Origin: Epiperipatus broadwayi
Lineage: Eukaryota > Onychophora > Udeonychophora > Euonychophora > Peripatidae
NCBI GenBank assembly: GCA_028023455.1
Contig: JAQFVV010000022.1
Location: 9,569,100-9,633,099 of the forward strand
Direction: 5' to 3'
Length of the DNA stretch: 64,000 nt
Shown in pieces: positions 1-11,848 of the stretch. A model generated the notes under the pieces. That model was not told where the DNA came from and made no database searches. It saw only the letters and a program-made list of their open reading frames with translations. Made by a program: the position numbers and the translations under genes. Each line of letters begins with the position of its first letter. The stretch's first letter is position 1.

Positions 1-1489
1 TAAATGTTAAAGTAAAAGTTAGACTAAAATAATAATTCTAAATTACATATATGTTTAATAAATGTTTGTGTGTGTTATTACTGGAAGTGGCATCTTTTAT
101 TTTATTTTATTTAATATTGAAGATATTTTTAAATATAAGAATTTATATTTTATAAATCTCTGTGTCTCACTGAGCTAGTGGCAAGGGCTGATGGTCGGAA
201 TAAAATATATGTGTAAAAGTTGGATCTTTAACAGTGCGTATCTGCCTACTCTATAAATTTTCTAGGTTCAAGTAGCCTAGTGGCACTCTGTATGGCAGAT
301 ACGGTAGGACTTTATTGATTACCCGAGTGTTATAATATATGTATATATATATATATTGTAAGGAAAGAAATGATATAAATATTTTTCCATAAACTCCTAA
401 GAAAGAATGTGGGTGGTCAGAGAAATGCCTGAAAAGATTGGGCCATGAAGGTGATAGGAGACCTATACCCCCTAGTGTATGTATATATATAATGTCAGTT
501 AAGACAAACCTTTTTAATAACTACTTTATTGGATTTTAGACAGACTCTTTTTTGAAAGATTATAAAACATGTATATTAAGATTATTATACATATATTTGT
601 ACTTTATTCATTTCAAAGTCTTATAAAGTTAAGAGAAATATATCAGTTTTTAACTTTATAAAGAATTATTAATAATAATTTATATTTTTTTTTATATTTG
701 TTATTATGAATAAATGCACTGATAAAATAAATTTAAAGAATATTATCTGAGTTGAGGAAAACTTATAGAAGTAAAAAGTTATTCTATGATTGCTTTCCAA
801 TTTATTTTTTTGTAATAAAATTTCAAGGCAACAGTTGTTTGATCTTATTGTACATTTTATTATATACAGAAGGAGTAAGAGTAACTATAGATTTTATGCA
901 TGTAGAAATATGACATCACCATCACTGAAAATTCAATTAATTGATTCAGATTGACATGCGTGATTCACTTTCTAACTATGACTAATTAAGCAACCATTTA
1001 ATAATCTCTGATCAAGTTAGCTATAAACCTTCTATATAAAAGGAAAATTCTAATCCTGTTTCTGACTTGGAAAAAATTTTTAATTCATCCAAATAGATTC
1101 AGCTTGTGGAATGGCAGGTAGATGGTAAAACAATATTCACCTCTTTATACATATATAAAGTTAATTTAATTTAATAATTTTATAAATTTTCAAATGGCAA
1201 TGTTTGATGAAGAAAATAACCAACTAATTGAGATTCTCTGTTTAGCAGGGCATCAGCTAATTTTCAGATTGCTGATGACAGTGATTATTAATAGAAACAT
1301 ACTTCCAGCTAAGATTGAATGATTTCTTTCATCAAACATTCCTACTTGAAAGTTTATAAAGTTTCTATAGATGGCATAAGTTAAATTAACATTATTTAAA
1401 ATTATTACAGAATTATGGGGATTTTATTAGGTATATATATAAAAATAAGGGATATGCGATTTGGATTCCTTATAAGAAAATAAGCTCAA
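1..1489. other. AT-rich stretch without a recognisable gene
   Basis: No open frame of note on either strand. A short (TA)n run lies near 340-356. A 9-bp inverted repeat, GTATCTGCC at 238-246 against GGCAGATAC at 294-302, sits in a locally GC-richer patch (about 165-330) that may be an old repeat. The patch at 400-480 is also GC-richer but has no readable frame. Confidence 0.5.
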
Positions 1490-1830
1490 AGCAGAGATTT
1501 CAAATCATACTGCAAAGCAATGAAGAGATGTAGGACTCCAAAGTTAATATGTAGTTGAGGGAACAAACAAGTGTCATTATTGTCATTGATAGAATTAAAA
1601 AGATAAAATGGAATTGGTTGGACATATCAATTATTAATATTATTGATGATTTTTAGTATTCCATTTTGTTTTTAAATGAAATGAAAGAAAACACTAATAA
1701 TGTAAAGTATTGCTGATAGCTGAAATCTTAAATTGGAACCTAAGAGTGTAAAAGATTGATAAAAAGACCATATGTGAGATAACTAAGTTTATTGAAGATA
1801 TTGGGAGGAGATGGATTAGAGAAATTGTAT
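1490..1830 (+). pseudogene. RTE-like LINE, C-terminal fragment of reverse transcriptase ORF
   Basis: Conceptual translation gives ordered pieces of the C-terminal region typical of RTE-type (or related) LINE polyproteins: QRFQIILQSNEEM, then DRIKKIKWNWLD (the usual 'IKKLKWNWAGHIAR' block), then FIEDIGRRWIREI (the usual 'W.D.I....G..W.R.A' block). The first two are in the same frame, and stops are present throughout. Only the final ~100 codons of the family remain; polymerase motifs are absent. The AT-shifted codons and stops mark an old relic. The family assignment rests on recalled consensus blocks, not on a search. Confidence 0.5.
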
Positions 1831-2308
1831 TATGTTCAGAAACTCTTTATCTTACAATAAAATGATAGAAAATTATGATGATTATGTCTTAAAAAAAATC
1901 ACCTATTTGTCTATTTATTCTTGCTTTCAGTTCCAATAAAAGGAGTATAGGAAACATATTGTTGGGTTATTTTTTAATCCAATAGAATCACATCTAAAAG
2001 TTTATGATGAATATAATTTGTGTTGTGCTTTAGTGAAAATGAATTATTTGCACTACGGTATTCTGTTGAGCCTGTTTGCATCTTAAGATTAACTGTAGAT
2101 TGTATTATAAGTTCACGTAATATTGGTAGTGTTTAGTCTATATCAATCAATAAAAATTACATTATTTTAACTTTATTACTCTTTAATAATAAGTATATTA
2201 CAATTTTATTTCTTTTTTCTATTTATCATTTGTTAATATTATATATAGAGAAATACAACTAACTGTAAACTGTAATATTGAACTTTGTAACACAATGTAT
2301 CAAAATTG

Positions 2309-2474
2309 GCGAAACTCCCCATACAGTAGTGATACTCAGTGCAAGCCAGGGTAATGGAATGGATGTCAGAAGACTCTGGCTTGCACTGAGTGGCACTACT
2401 GTACAGAGAGTTTTGCCTGTTTTAACAGCTTGAGCAAGCATAAGAAATGGCGATCATGTGATGCTTAGTGGTTT
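2309..2474 (+). mobile_element. Family 1 hairpin element, copy 1 (short)
   Basis: Starts in a degenerate form of the conserved arm 'ggcaaaactctccatacag', then its reverse complement returns at about 2393-2423, giving a hairpin. The tail follows: 'gcataagaaatggcgatcat', 'gtgatgcttagtggttt'. No convincing target duplication was found for this copy. It is non-coding; the 60-codon frame across it is a by-product of the inverted repeat. See copies at 3.3, 4.2, 6.9, 22.0, 24.4, 35.6, 42.7, 56.9 and 63.5 kb. Confidence 0.75.
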
Positions 2475-3322
2475 GAGACAATAACTCAAAGCTGTTCAAA
2501 CCATGATCTGTAGACCACATTGTTTGTCAAAAGATATTGATACTATGATTGTCAACCACAAGCACCAAAATTGATGTAAGTAGTTTAGTAAATAAAGCTA
2601 ATCTGTCACAAACTTTTCACTAAAATAATATATTATAAACAATTATTGTTTCTTGTCTAATATTTCAATTAAAACTTTTACTATCACAATAACTTTTCTT
2701 TTTATATTTTTAAAATGCCTACTAAATCTAACTTAACATATACCTATTGTATATATTATTTTGGATGCAACTCTCAGATAAATATATTTTTTAAATGTGG
2801 CCCCTGGATTATTTAAGGTTGGACAATCCTGCAATAGATAATAATTATAAGTAAATATAAAAATACATTTTTCCATTTAAGGTTTAAGATATTATAAATA
2901 GATTCATTTATTATACAGAGTGAAAATTTAAAATAGCCAAAACTTTTGTAAAGGCAAAGATGACATACTTTCAAATTTAAAATTAAAAGTAGCATTAATT
3001 AATAATGATTTTAATAACTTAGCAAATATATTTACATATAACAAATACGTACATTTGAACACAAATATTTCCTTGGATAAAATATTATTGTTTATGATTA
3101 TATTTGATGAGAAACTATCGTATATGGTTTGTGATTATCTTCATTAATCATAAACATATGTAGAAAAGAAAAATATTGGTCTGTGCTGTTTCCTTGCTGA
3201 TGATGATCATGTGATCCTGGCCAAAAGCGTTTCCATTTAAATACTCATTGCCAGTCATATGAAACAATTTGCTAAAAAAAATTAAAAACATCTAACATTT
3301 TTCAAATGCAAAATTTTCTATC
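2475..3322. other. AT-rich stretch without a recognisable gene
   Basis: No supported coding sequence. The patch at 3180-3260 is slightly GC-richer and reads CCFLADDDHVILAKS in one frame. This vaguely recalls an RT 'ADD' motif, but nothing adjacent supports it. Confidence 0.4.
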
Positions 3323-3334
3323 AAATAATAATAT

Positions 3335-3818
3335 AAACAGGCAAAAAACTCTCCATATAGTAGTGCCACCTTGTGCTAACCAGAGTAATCAATGGATGCC
3401 AGAAGGCTTGTGCATAAAATCCCTATTTAGTGCCTACTCATCCAATATCCCCAGACTAGTTTCTGGCTTGTGGCCTTCGTCAGTGAGAAGACTTGGATCT
3501 GAGAGTACTGCATCTAGATCTTAGGATCTAATGCAACCCTCCAGCAGCCACCTTTTATCTCTATTTCACTACAAAACTATGAGAATTCATCAGTGAGGAA
3601 CCTTGGATCTGAGATGATGAAGGCCACAAGCCAGAAACTAGTCTGGGGATATTGGATGAGTAGGCCCTAGATAGGGATTTTATGCACAAGCCTTCTGGCA
3701 TTCATTGATTACTCTGGTTAGCACAAGGTGGCACTACTACTATATAGAGAGTTTTTTGCCTGTTTACTAACAGTTATGTGCTAGCATGAAATAGTGATCA
3801 TGTGATGTTTAGTGGTTT
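3335..3818 (+). mobile_element. Family 1 hairpin element, copy 2 (long form)
   Basis: Full-length copy. The hairpin arms lie at about 3339-3500 and 3600-3770, and the loop region contains the 'cagcagccaccttttatctc' segment. It is followed by the tail with 'gtgatcatgtgatg' and the terminus 'agtggttt'. A perfect 12-bp target duplication, aaataataatat, flanks it (3323-3334 and 3819-3830). It is non-coding; a 72-codon frame in the left arm is incidental. Confidence 0.85.
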
Positions 3819-3855
3819 AAATAATAATATGTCATATAATTGATTAGAATACTAT

Positions 3856-4020
3856 CAAGTTTACCCATTTGATTCCTATATTAGTATTGTCATTGTCCAG
3901 ACCAGTGACATCTGAAAAAGAGAGGAGACAAATACCACTTGACACATTGCTTATATACTAAATTATATGCAATTATTAATAGTTGAATGAATATATTTGA
4001 AAGCATTAAAAAGTTTGAAT
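3856..4020 (+). repeat. SINE family B, 3' part
   Basis: Matches the 3' two-thirds of the elements at 6.10 and 26.75 kb: the B-box remnant 'gattcctatattagtattgt', the body ('acatctgaaaaagagaggag'), then 'cttatatactaaattatatg' and an AT-rich end. The tRNA-like 5' half is missing or unrecognisable. Confidence 0.55.
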
Positions 4021-4040
4021 TTTTTTAAACATATTCTACG

Positions 4041-5281
4041 ATTAAACTAGATGATAAAAATAATCCATTATTCCTTGAATTTGTAGATTATGAAAAGGTA
4101 TTTGATTCTAACAGCATTTCTTCAAAGTATAGATCCAGGATATTGTCATATTAAACCACTAAACATCACATGATCACTATCTCATACTAGCACATAATTG
4201 TTATTAAACAATTCAAAACAAAGCAAAACTCTCCATACAGTTGTGCCATCTTCTGGTATCCATTGATTGTTCTTGTTGGCACAAGATGGCACTACTGTAT
4301 GGAGAGTTTTGCTTTGTTTTGATATTGTCATATTCTGAAGAATATTTATAAAATGCAACAGCAACAATTACATTAAATAATACTAAGAAAATTAACATTG
4401 AGAAGAGTGTACAACAATGTGACTCCATATCTTCAAATCTTTTTACAGCAGTGCTGCAAGAAGTATTTTATGAATTAAAATGGAAAGCTAAGGAGTAAAA
4501 ATAAATGAAGATTATTTAAGTCATCTAAATTTTGCAGGTGATGTAGTTATTTTTGCAAATAATGCTTTAGAGCTCTAGGAAATGTTGCAAGAGTTATCAC
4601 ATTAAAGTAAGAAAGTATGACTAAAGATGAACATTAAAAAGACTAAGTAATGCTCAATAGATTTTCCCAAAAAATGAAAATAAAGATTGATAATGGTTAG
4701 TTAGAAGAAATTAACAATTACAAATACATTGATCAGATTATTATTATAGATAGAAACACAATGAATAGATTAATCATAAAATTAAACTTGGTTGGAGTGT
4801 TTTTGATAGAAATAATTTACTATTAAAAGTAAATATGCCTATGTGTTTGAAAAGGAAGGTTTTTAATAAATACGTTTTACCAGTTCTCTCTTATGGATCT
4901 AAGACTTGGACATTTAATAGAAGAAGAATACAGAGACTTCAGATCATTCCAAAAAGCATGGAGAGATGTATGTAAGAAGTAACAAAAAGAGCTCAAAAAT
5001 GAAATAAATGGATGAGAACAAACAGTTTTTACTGACATCATTAAAAGAATTAAAACTGAAGTGGATTTGGGCTGGACATATTGCTAGAAGAGATGATAAT
5101 ACATGAATAATTGAAATCTTAAACAGGATTCCAAGAGATTGTAAAAGACATAGAAAGAGACCCCAAGTGAGATGAATGGTTAAAATAAGGACCTGAACTG
5201 GGATGATATGGCAAAGAGAAGTCAGAGATCAAAGAATTCTTCCAGTGTATTGATAATGGATGATAATGATGATAATAAATT
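4041..5281 (+). pseudogene. RTE-type LINE relic (reverse transcriptase), interrupted by a family 1 insertion
   Basis: Translated blocks follow RTE reverse-transcriptase order. NPLFLEFVDYEKVFDS (about 4060-4110) is the 'LYLAFVDYEKAFDS' block with the first catalytic Asp. After the 4153-4320 insertion come LFTAVLQEVFYELKW, then YLSHLNFAGDVVIFANN, where the catalytic FADD motif has become FAGD. Next are a GW..F-type region, YGSKTWTF.RRRIQRLQ, MERCM, LKWIWAGHIARRDDN and finally NWDDMAKRSQRSKNSS. It ends in a GAT/AAT microsatellite (about 5255-5281), as is usual for RTE 3' ends. Many stops and frameshifts are present, and the APE endonuclease half is absent, so the copy is 5'-truncated and dead. 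Confidence 0.75.
4153..4320 (-). mobile_element. Family 1 hairpin element, copy 3, inserted in the RTE relic
   Basis: Minus orientation: the tail ('aaaccactaaacatcacatg') is on the left and the hairpin 'gcaaaactctccatacag' / 'ctgtatggagagttttgc' on the right. A perfect 14-bp target duplication, gatattgtcatatt, lies at 4139-4152 and 4321-4334. It is younger than the RTE copy, which it interrupts. Short form, 168 bp. Confidence 0.88.
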
Positions 5282-5700
5282 CTAATACTTTTTAAAAGAA
5301 AATAAATGTAACCATCCAAGAATAATTAACTTTTATTTTATACAAAAAAAAAAATAACATGTTCAAAATGCGTTAAAGCTGCTTCAACTCAATGAAACAT
5401 TCAAAAAGGTTGTGAAGAATTAATAACGATTTACCAACATAGCAAGTAATAAGGTCAAATTTATTATTTTGTTTAATTAACAACTTTTTTGAGCAACATG
5501 TTTATTTTTGTGGTTCATTATCAAAAGAGTTTAAAATTTTTTATTTTTGATATAGGGAGAGCATACTAAAATCATCTCATAAAAATGGAATCCAATGGCT
5601 TCACTTCTTTTTATCACTTCAATGGTAATTTATGAGACTGGATTGTTATCTTAAAATAAACCTTGAACATAAAAAATGGTAAATGCAGTGTCAACTATTA
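5282..5700. other. AT-rich stretch without a recognisable gene
   Basis: Nothing recognisable on either strand; homopolymeric A and T runs only. Confidence 0.4.
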
Positions 5701-5889
5701 CTGATAATTATGTCTCATGCAGTTCATCTTAGTGATAAGATAGCATGATAAAGAGCTAAAGGTTTCTTAATCAATTACCTAACCATTTACTTCAATGCTT
5801 GAACATCATATATTCTTCCAAACAATTGATCATATAATTTTTGTTTACTGAAAATATTTTTTTATTTATTTTAATGACTTGATTGAAGA

Positions 5890-6003
5890 TAAAAGTAACA
5901 GTGCTTACAAATGAAGAAAGCCTATTCACCAGAAATTGCAGCGAGTCTCTGCTGCTGGCATCTGAAGGTTATGAATTACTGAATAGCTTTGTAGAAAGAA
6001 AAT
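5890..6003 (+). other. Short open patch of raised GC, possible exon remnant
   Basis: A frame of about 40 codons reads VLTNEESLFTRNCSESLL, then LASEGYELLNSFVERK, then TAG at 6001-6003. It begins just after an AG (5899-5901 region, weak pyrimidine tract), and a possible GT follows 'ctgaag'. The composition is more protein-like than its surroundings. No family recognised; chance is the leading alternative. Confidence 0.15.
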
Positions 6004-6094
6004 AGCACAGTCAAAAAACTTAGTGTTTTCCTGAAAGTTTGTGATGATGGTATTTTAATTGTACTTATATATTGGATTATTTCCATAATCTAAT

Positions 6095-6327
6095 ATGAGT
6101 GTTGAATGGCTCAGTTGGTTAGATCATTATCTTAAAATTCAATACTCAAGAATCTATGAGTTCAAGTTAGATTCCCATGCTAGTACTGTCACTGGTCAGG
6201 TCAGCAATACCTGAAGAAGAGGGGAAAATAATACCTCTTGAAACAGTGTGCATATACTAACCTGTGTAACTATTACTAACAGTTGAATGTATTTGGAATA
6301 CTTAAATAAAGTTAAATTTTTCTAAAG
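6095..6327 (+). repeat. SINE family B, full-length copy with tRNA-like head
   Basis: The head resembles a pol III promoter: A-box-like 'tggctcagttggttaga' at 6106-6122 and B-box-like 'gagttcaagttagattccc' at about 6159-6177. The body follows ('cagcaatacctgaagaagag', 'ctaacctgtgtaactattac'), with the 3' end 'aaataaagttaaattttt'. Related copies are at 3.86 kb (3' part) and 26.75 kb. The flanks just outside (6082-6100 and 6340-6360) are inverted copies of one another. Confidence 0.7.
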
Positions 6328-6399
6328 ATATGCAATACTCATATTAGATGATGGAAATGGTTCAATATATAAATACAGTCAAAAAACTTGCTTTCTAAT

Positions 6400-6930
6400 A
6401 ATTAATTTGCAGTATTATTTAATTTTTGTTTTTATAACTCTCCTAAAATTATTCTATTTGTGATTAGTTTGTTTATTGTAATAATCAATAAGAACTTTAT
6501 TAGTGATTGTTTTATTTTTATTTACAATTGTTGTGTTATTGTAGTTATGGTTATTTAAAATAAATCCTGTTGTTTATTATGATTATTTTAAATAAATCAT
6601 GTTGTTTATTTGGATTTTTATTTAAAATCTAAAGATGATTATTTAATTTTAATTATATATATAGATTACTAAAAAATTTGATTTTCGAAACTTTTTTTAA
6701 AAAATATTATGCAAAAAGTGATTGTAAGCAGAAAAAAAATAGAGTTGTTTCTTCTGTTAACCATGCTTTTATATTAACACAATAAGAAATACATTTTAGA
6801 TTTTAGTTAAATACAGTATATGCAAGTTTTATAAAACAGTATGTACCTCACTATAGATAATAAATATATTACACATAGAAAAAATGATGTTGAGTTATTC
6901 CACATATTTATATATAATTTAAAAAAAGAA
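6400..6930. other. AT-rich stretch without a recognisable gene
   Basis: A short direct repeat near 6560-6605 ('aaataaatc.tgttgtttat' twice). Nothing else recognised. Confidence 0.4.
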
Positions 6931-7130
6931 TGTCACATGATCACCATTCTTTATGCTTACACAACTGTTTACACAGAGACAAAACTCTCCATACAATAGC
7001 TAAAAATTAGTCTGGAGATATTGGATAAGAAGGTACTAGATAGGAATTTTTTGCACAAACCTTACTGCATCCATTGATAACTCTGGCTTGTACTGGATGG
7101 CGCTACTGTATGGAGAGTTTTGTTTTTGTG
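6931..7130 (-). mobile_element. Family 1 hairpin element, copy 4 (subfamily with ACACAGAG arm)
   Basis: Left: tail 'gtcacatgatcaccattc'. Right: the arm 'tatggagagttttg' pairs with 'caaaactctccatacaa'. The arm edge reads acacagag, as in the copies at 24.4 and 35.6 kb, so it belongs to that subfamily. Target duplication not clear. Confidence 0.75.
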
Positions 7131-7140
7131 TAATTAAGAT

Positions 7141-7620
7141 ATATTCATTTTTACCTCTTATAGATACAAAAAATATATATTCACAAAAGTTGAAAATAAA
7201 AAAATAAATAGTAAGACAATAGATGAATTTAATAATATTAGTAATTTTTTGGTGAAAATACTGATATAGCTTAGATATGGGTTAGGGATGATCGTCTGAA
7301 AGGTTGGTGTCCACGTTGAGAATGCAGTAAAATTTACACTTGTAAAACAAAGTTTAATATATGTAATAAAGTAAATAGCAATGCTAACATCAAATATAAT
7401 TTAACAAATGTATTAATAAGCATAAACATTTTTATAATCATTGTCATTTTTACAGTGGAATCAAGATATCCACTATCCCAAAATTTGCTGCTCCACTTAA
7501 CTAAAATTGGAGGAAAATGTATATAAACTAGACATTACTAAAAGTAACATTTTAATTTTTTAAATTTTAGTTCACGTTAAAACAGTTTAGAAATGCAATT
7601 AATAATAGATCATAATACAA
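7141..7620. other. AT-rich stretch without a recognisable gene
   Basis: No supported coding sequence or repeat. Confidence 0.35.
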
Positions 7621-7632
7621 TGACTACAGGTG

Positions 7633-7728
7633 GGTTTTTTTTCCCCATATGTCAAAGCCTTGACCAGGAAGCAAACCCGGGCCAGCTGCTTGGAAGGCAG
7701 CTATGCTAACCACTAGGCCACCAATGCT
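7633..7728 (-). repeat. tRNA-Gly-derived SINE
   Basis: The reverse complement reads 'ttggtggcctagtggttagc' (A box), an anticodon arm whose seven-base loop is CTTCCAA (anticodon TCC, Gly), and a B box in 'cccgggtttgcttcctgg'. It then has 'tttgacatatgg' and an A-rich tail. It matches the eukaryotic tRNA-Gly(TCC) plan but has an added 3' tail. A perfect 12-bp target duplication, tgactacaggtg, lies at 7621-7632 and 7729-7740. A SINE, not a tRNA gene. Confidence 0.88.
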
Positions 7729-7740
7729 TGACTACAGGTG

Positions 7741-10085
7741 TTTTTATACCAGAATGTATTTTAAATTTACAACTTTAAAATCACTTAGAAATTTTATCTT
7801 TTGTCTTTCATTTTGATCAAACTTTATCACAGGAAAAATATAGAAAAAGCATTTTTTTTTTTTTTATGTTTTAGATATATTTATGTTTTTTAAAAAAATA
7901 TATTTATATACTAAACATATTTAAAATGTCGTATAAAGCATTAAAATAAATTGTATGATATTCTATTTTTTGTTAATTGTTTTAGTTTATATTTTCATGT
8001 GTATACATAGTTTTTTAAATATTTTTAATTTAATAAATATACAAATGTGAATATATATAAATATTTTATATGTGTACATATTATTGTTACACTATCTATT
8101 TTTTTTTAATTATTTTGGTTGATGTCTTAATATGTTTATATAATTTTCAAGTAAATTGTATTATGTGTATAGTATACATGATGTATTTATTTATGTGAGA
8201 AATTTTGTGGGTTTTTCTGCAAACTTTTAAACAGGATTCATTTCTCAACATAGAGGACCAAAACATGAAATTCCCCAAAAACTTATTTTATTTATCTTGT
8301 TAACCATAAAAATCTTTGTCACATTACTGCATTTATATGTGTGTATTAAAACATTTTAATTATATATATATATACACACGCATACATGTTGAAAATATAT
8401 ACGGATAGATTTAGATTGTCCATTAAGGACCACAGATCCAAAATTTGTAGATATCTTAATCTTACTGTAATTTATAATTAAATTTGAAGCTTGTTAAGGT
8501 AATTTTAAATTGTATGCAGTGACATTTATTCTGAAATTTATTTTATTTCATAAAGTAATGATTACAATTTATTACAAATATTTATGACCAGATAACAAGG
8601 TTAGGATTCATGTAAAAGATGTTCTCAAACTTTATTCATTACACTGGATGTATGTTTTTATTAAATGATGAAGTGTATATAGATCATATATTTTTAATTC
8701 TATTCAAAGTCAGATTTCCCCACGTGACATTAGATCAGTATCTAAAATAACTAAAAAAAAAAACTGCATTAGATTTTTAACTGTCCTCAACTACATAGGA
8801 AAAAAGGAAATCTGTCTGACAAATAAAAAAAAAACAAAACTATACAGACAATTTATAATTATTGAAAATATGAATTTTGAAATTTATCTGAAGATAACAA
8901 TACTTTTCTGGAATCTTATCCTTACTCTTTCAATCTTCAGATTTCTAAATATCTCACTGTATCTTATTGCTAAAGGTATCTAATATTATTCTACTGTCAA
9001 AACTCTATAAGTATAAATATCAACAAGAAATTTAAATTTACCTAATAAGTTTTTGTTAATAATGCAGTATGGACTTTATTTTATTTAACATCTATTTTCT
9101 AGAAAGACTGAATCTGCAGGAGAGTTATGCCAACAGTTAAATATTAAGACAAAAAAATAGTGTTTGTATTCAGTACATTTCGCTGATGTTGAGATAATAA
9201 TTACAATTAATCAACAAGATAGAGAATATAAAATGAGATGAGGACTAGATATTAATTTAAAAAAAAGAATGGACAAGCCAAGTTCAAATATTTACAATTC
9301 AATCTCAGAATGATGATTATAGTAAAAGTGACATCCAAAATGTCAACAGGAAAAGGAGCTAAAAACACTTTAAAAAATCTCCATCAAGGAGGATTGATAA
9401 AACTGTTAAATAAAATATGAAAAAAATTATTATTAAAATAATTATGGATATAGTTGTTGGCCATGGATTTGAAACATAGATTCTAAACAATAGAAAAAAA
9501 AACTTAAATGGAAAAAATGTATTTTTGGAGAAGTGCATTTTTATATTTATAATAATTTATCCAATTTTTTTTTTAAAAAAAAAAAAAGTCAAAGTTAATT
9601 ATTTATATGTTAGGTTTTTTTTCCCCATAAAAGTAATAAAATCAGTTATATATTTATGTTTTCATAATAGTTTTTTTTTTGACTAATATTTTATCTTGTG
9701 TGAACATGACTTGAAGCCCTTTTGGCCAAATTCATAAGATACCTTGCTGTTGTTATTATAGTGTGATAATGGTATAAAGATATTGGTAAATTATACTACT
9801 ATAGGGTTTTTTTTATGTGGAAATAACTTTTCAATTAAATAATACACTATAAAATTATGCTGACTTTGGCATGATAATAGTTAAAGATAATTTATAATAG
9901 CCTATACATGTGTTGTAACATGTTCTGAATGAATTATACAATATTGCAAATTTTCTATTGCTTTTAATTAGTATTAAAAATATTTTTATTAAAATTATTA
10001 TATATCAGTAAAGTAAGAATTATATTTTGATCTGCTCCTTGATTCATATTATATGTGTGTGTATATATATATTTAATGGATGTTT
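7741..10085. other. Long AT-rich stretch without a recognisable gene
   Basis: Contains A/T homopolymers, a (TA)/(CA) microsatellite near 8358-8385 and scattered short repeats. A patch at 9230-9420 has a charged, interrupted frame (KKEWTSQVQIFTIQSQNDD) that matches nothing I know. Confidence 0.4.
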
Positions 10086-10312
10086 AGATGAAAATATTTA
10101 TCTATTTATAATTATTTAATTAAAAAGCTCTTTACTTAGGATAGTAGCCAATCAAGATTAACTGTCCCACATTAATAATGAATTTTCCATTTGAATGCAA
10201 TAGCTTGACAGTTTTACTTTCAATTTTAGCCTGGGGAAGTTAAGCTTGATTGGCTAGTAAAGAGGTTTCTAATTAATTATAAATGGATAACTCCGCACAA
10301 ATATTTCCATAT
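10086..10312. repeat. Inverted-repeat (MITE-like) element
   Basis: The left arm includes 'atttataattatttaattaa' and 'tagccaatcaagatt'. The right arm carries the complementary 'agcttgattggcta' and 'taattaattataaatg'. The centre is unique. Arms about 90 bp, imperfect. The outer edge 'atatttccatat' recurs at the element near 52 kb, so the two may be related. Non-coding. Confidence 0.55.
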
Positions 10313-10374
10313 ATATACACATATACACTGAATTAAATATTTCTATGGATTGCTATTATAATAAAGAATAGAAA

Positions 10375-11440
10375 TGAGGAAAGTATATTCATGGAAACAG
10401 AGATAACTTAGCTTTTGATGTTGCCAAGAAACTATCAGCTACTACTAATTGACAATCCCTGGGACTAAACAAGTTTTCTCATTAATCTATAATAGTTCTT
10501 TGGTTGGAAGTTTTTGTTGAAGTAAAATGAGATCCTCATTTCAAATTCAAGTTGTTAGTTGGATTTTAACCTAGAAAGCGACTGTGAGAATGGGAAAGAA
10601 TAAATCTTTCTTGACATTTTGCAAATAATATTTTAAACTTCTCCATTTAATAACTTGGGTTTGAAGTAAAAGAGGATCTTTTTTTACTTCAACAAAAAAC
10701 TTCAACAAAAAAGCTACTGTAAGTTAATGAGAAACCTTATTTAGCTTCAGGAATTGTCAATTAGTAGTAGTTGTTGATAGTTTTTTGGCAACAACAAAAG
10801 TACAAGATTATCTCTGTTTACAGGGAAATAATCTTATTTTTATACTTTATTGTAATAATAATATGGAAATATTTAATTCAACTTATAAAATTCTCTGAAG
10901 AAGTTTAAAATATTATTTGCAGAATGTTAACAAAGATTATTCTTTCACATTGTCACACTTATAAACATAGCTGCCTGGGTTTAAATCAATTAACAATTTG
11001 GGTTTGAAGTAATCTGTGGCTAGTTTTACTTCAACAAAAGTGTTATTATAGGTTAATAAGAAAATTTGTTTCGCATGAGGAATCATCATTTAGTAGTAGT
11101 TGATAGTTTCTTGGCAACATCAAAAATTAAAAGTTATCTCTATTTAGATGGATATAGTCTATTCATTTCTAGTCTTCATTATATGTATATATATTTAAAA
11201 CTAATAGACACTCCTGAGACAAAACAAGTTTTCTCTATTAATCTATATAATGAATCTTTTATTTTAGATATTCAGTGGCATAAAAGGGTCCTATAAAATA
11301 ACTTTCTGGGTTAAAATTCTTATAACAATTTGAGTTAAAAATAAAAGTGGATCTTTTTCTTCATTAAAAACACAAAAGTGCTATTATACAGGTTAATACG
11401 GAAAACTTTAGTCTCAGGATTGTCAATTCTAGGAGACTAT
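10375..11440. repeat. Nest of inverted and direct repeat copies
   Basis: One unit occurs several times in both orientations. The 'agtagtagttgttgatagtt' / 'aactatcagctactacta' motif is at about 10424-10450, 10765-10786 and 11089-11110. The 'tttgaagtaaaagaggatct' motif is near 10520, 10660, 11003 and 11330. 'acaagttttctc' lies near 10470 and 11224. It looks like a fold-back element that duplicated or inserted in itself. A 76-codon frame at 11066-11296 is a by-product. Confidence 0.55.
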
Positions 11441-11848
11441 GAAGACACCTCTCAACTAGTATAGTAATAAATGTTGATTGTTACTTTGCTGAGTTAGGCT
11501 TTAGATGCAATGTACTTTGTCACAGCGCAACTATAGTAATAATTTATAATTGTCTAAATACTCTTTTAGAATGTATTTAGTACATATCTACAGTAGATAC
11601 ATATATTATAGTTTATTTATATATACATAGCGCGATAGATACTAGAGCTATTGTCATTTTGAAGTGAACAAATCTATTGATAAATGTTTCACAATTTGTT
11701 TTTTATTGACAAAATTGTTTGAATCACTGATTTTTTTATTAATAAACAATAATAAAAACAGGAAGACTTAATATGAAAAATGATAAATTTAAATATAAAA
11801 ATTAAAACCGTTATATGATATTTTAATAACAGCTATTATGATACAATA

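Noticed and set aside
3180-3260. RT motif-like string LADDDHVILAKS
   Set aside because: No neighbouring RT blocks in any frame; likely chance.
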